Below are positions 14,121-14,166 of a DNA stretch of 14,166 nt, piece by piece. Within the stretch, counting starts at the first letter, position 1; every line of letters starts with the position of its first letter. Below the pieces are notes generated by a model. The model worked only from the letters and a program-made list of their open reading frames with translations, was not told where the DNA came from and did not search any database. A program made the translations under genes and the position numbers. The DNA is from Lunasporangiospora selenospora (taxonomy: Eukaryota > Mortierellomycota > Mortierellomycetes > Mortierellales > Mortierellaceae), in the NCBI GenBank assembly GCA_015680635.1, contig JAABOA010000509.1:1-14166 (forward strand). The letters are read 5' to 3'.

Positions 14121-14166
14121 CGAGGGGGTTTTATCCCCCTTCACTGTATCTGAAGACAGGGGGGAT
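14121..14166. repeat. G/C-arm hairpin at the window end
   Basis: ATCCCCC (14133-14139) and GGGGGAT (14160-14166) are perfect arms with CTGT (14144-14147)/ACAG (14156-14159) nested inside. GGGGG at 14124-14128 offers an alternative partner. It interrupts the GIY-YIG remnant just before the codons for YYLDLIF. The structure ends exactly at the window edge, so more may lie beyond. Confidence 0.5.

Larger units (their letters stand above)
13578..14166 (-). pseudogene. GIY-YIG/NUMOD homing endonuclease remnant, cut by the window edge
   Basis: From the right edge the minus strand reads YYLDLIFSEDEPNTKNILKL and AGSLLDFK, the stretch that follows the catalytic Glu in this family. A GC cluster (about 14002-14031) intervenes. 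NUMOD3 repeats then follow: SGENHPLFG, NNPFFGKTHSEEAKAIISEA, KLGENHPNFGKSHSEEIK. One missing base near 13728 shifts the frame. The NUMOD1 tail continues (NRFTSARKAALHFECSQNTK, FKDKWKLSTSLITKD) to TAA 13578-13580. The GIY and YIG motifs would lie beyond the window. With a frameshift and two G+C insertions it is a pseudogene. Confidence 0.8.

Noticed and set aside
427-14166. CRISPR array
   Set aside because: The repeats are GC clusters, paired termini and NUMOD codon repeats; no regularly spaced repeat-spacer series exists.

Overview
The window is a piece of fungal mitochondrial DNA. It is very AT-rich, is punctuated by short islands of nearly pure G+C, and carries both mitochondrial ribosomal RNA genes, a tRNA-Asn and many homing-endonuclease genes or their remains. 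The mini group I intron at the omega site of rnl, the NUMOD-bearing GIY-YIG endonucleases, a double-motif LAGLIDADG endonuclease and yeast-like GC clusters all fit a fungus. I cannot place it below that level from sequence alone.

Layout: trnN(guu) lies at 73-144 (minus). Positions 427-1502 hold three decayed NUMOD1 tails (minus), the third flanked by two identical GC clusters. rnl runs on the plus strand from about 1765 to 5378 and is split by an ORF-less 358-nt group I intron at 4471-4828. rns runs on the minus strand from about 12475 to 10980. The two rRNA genes therefore face each other 3' end to 3' end. The 5.6 kb between them is filled mainly by minus-strand endonuclease genes: three GIY-YIG pseudogenes (5477-6454, 7487-8537, 8879-9810) and one intact 293-aa LAGLIDADG gene (10023-10904). 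It also holds two degenerate tRNA-like copies. Beyond the 5' end of rns, 12480-14166 is a field of GC clusters, cruciform-like elements and further NUMOD1, GIY-YIG and LAGLIDADG relics.

The most interesting pattern is that both rRNA 3' termini are duplicated beside endonuclease genes. The last 53 nt of the rns region (helix 45 plus a downstream hairpin half) recur 1,100 nt downstream, 49 of 53 identical. Each copy leads into a two-tier hairpin and then, within a few bases, an endonuclease reading frame: the LAGLIDADG gene after the real rns end, a GIY-YIG frame after the copy. On the rnl side, 25 nt from the rnl 3' end, including the strand that pairs perfectly for 14 bp with the rnl 5' end, recur at 7330-7354. 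Both rnl copies are followed by a conserved TAAC(A/G)CC/GGTGTTA hairpin and the tail of a GIY-YIG pseudogene. This looks like serial insertion of endonuclease modules at rRNA 3' ends, each insertion leaving behind a displaced copy of the terminus.

GC clusters are a second mobile layer. At least one (7863-7923) sits inside an endonuclease pseudogene with an AGC target duplication, and near-identical clusters recur in pairs elsewhere. Only rnl, rns, trnN, the group I intron and the LAGLIDADG gene look functional. All reconstructions come from hand reading and translation; no database or folding program was run.
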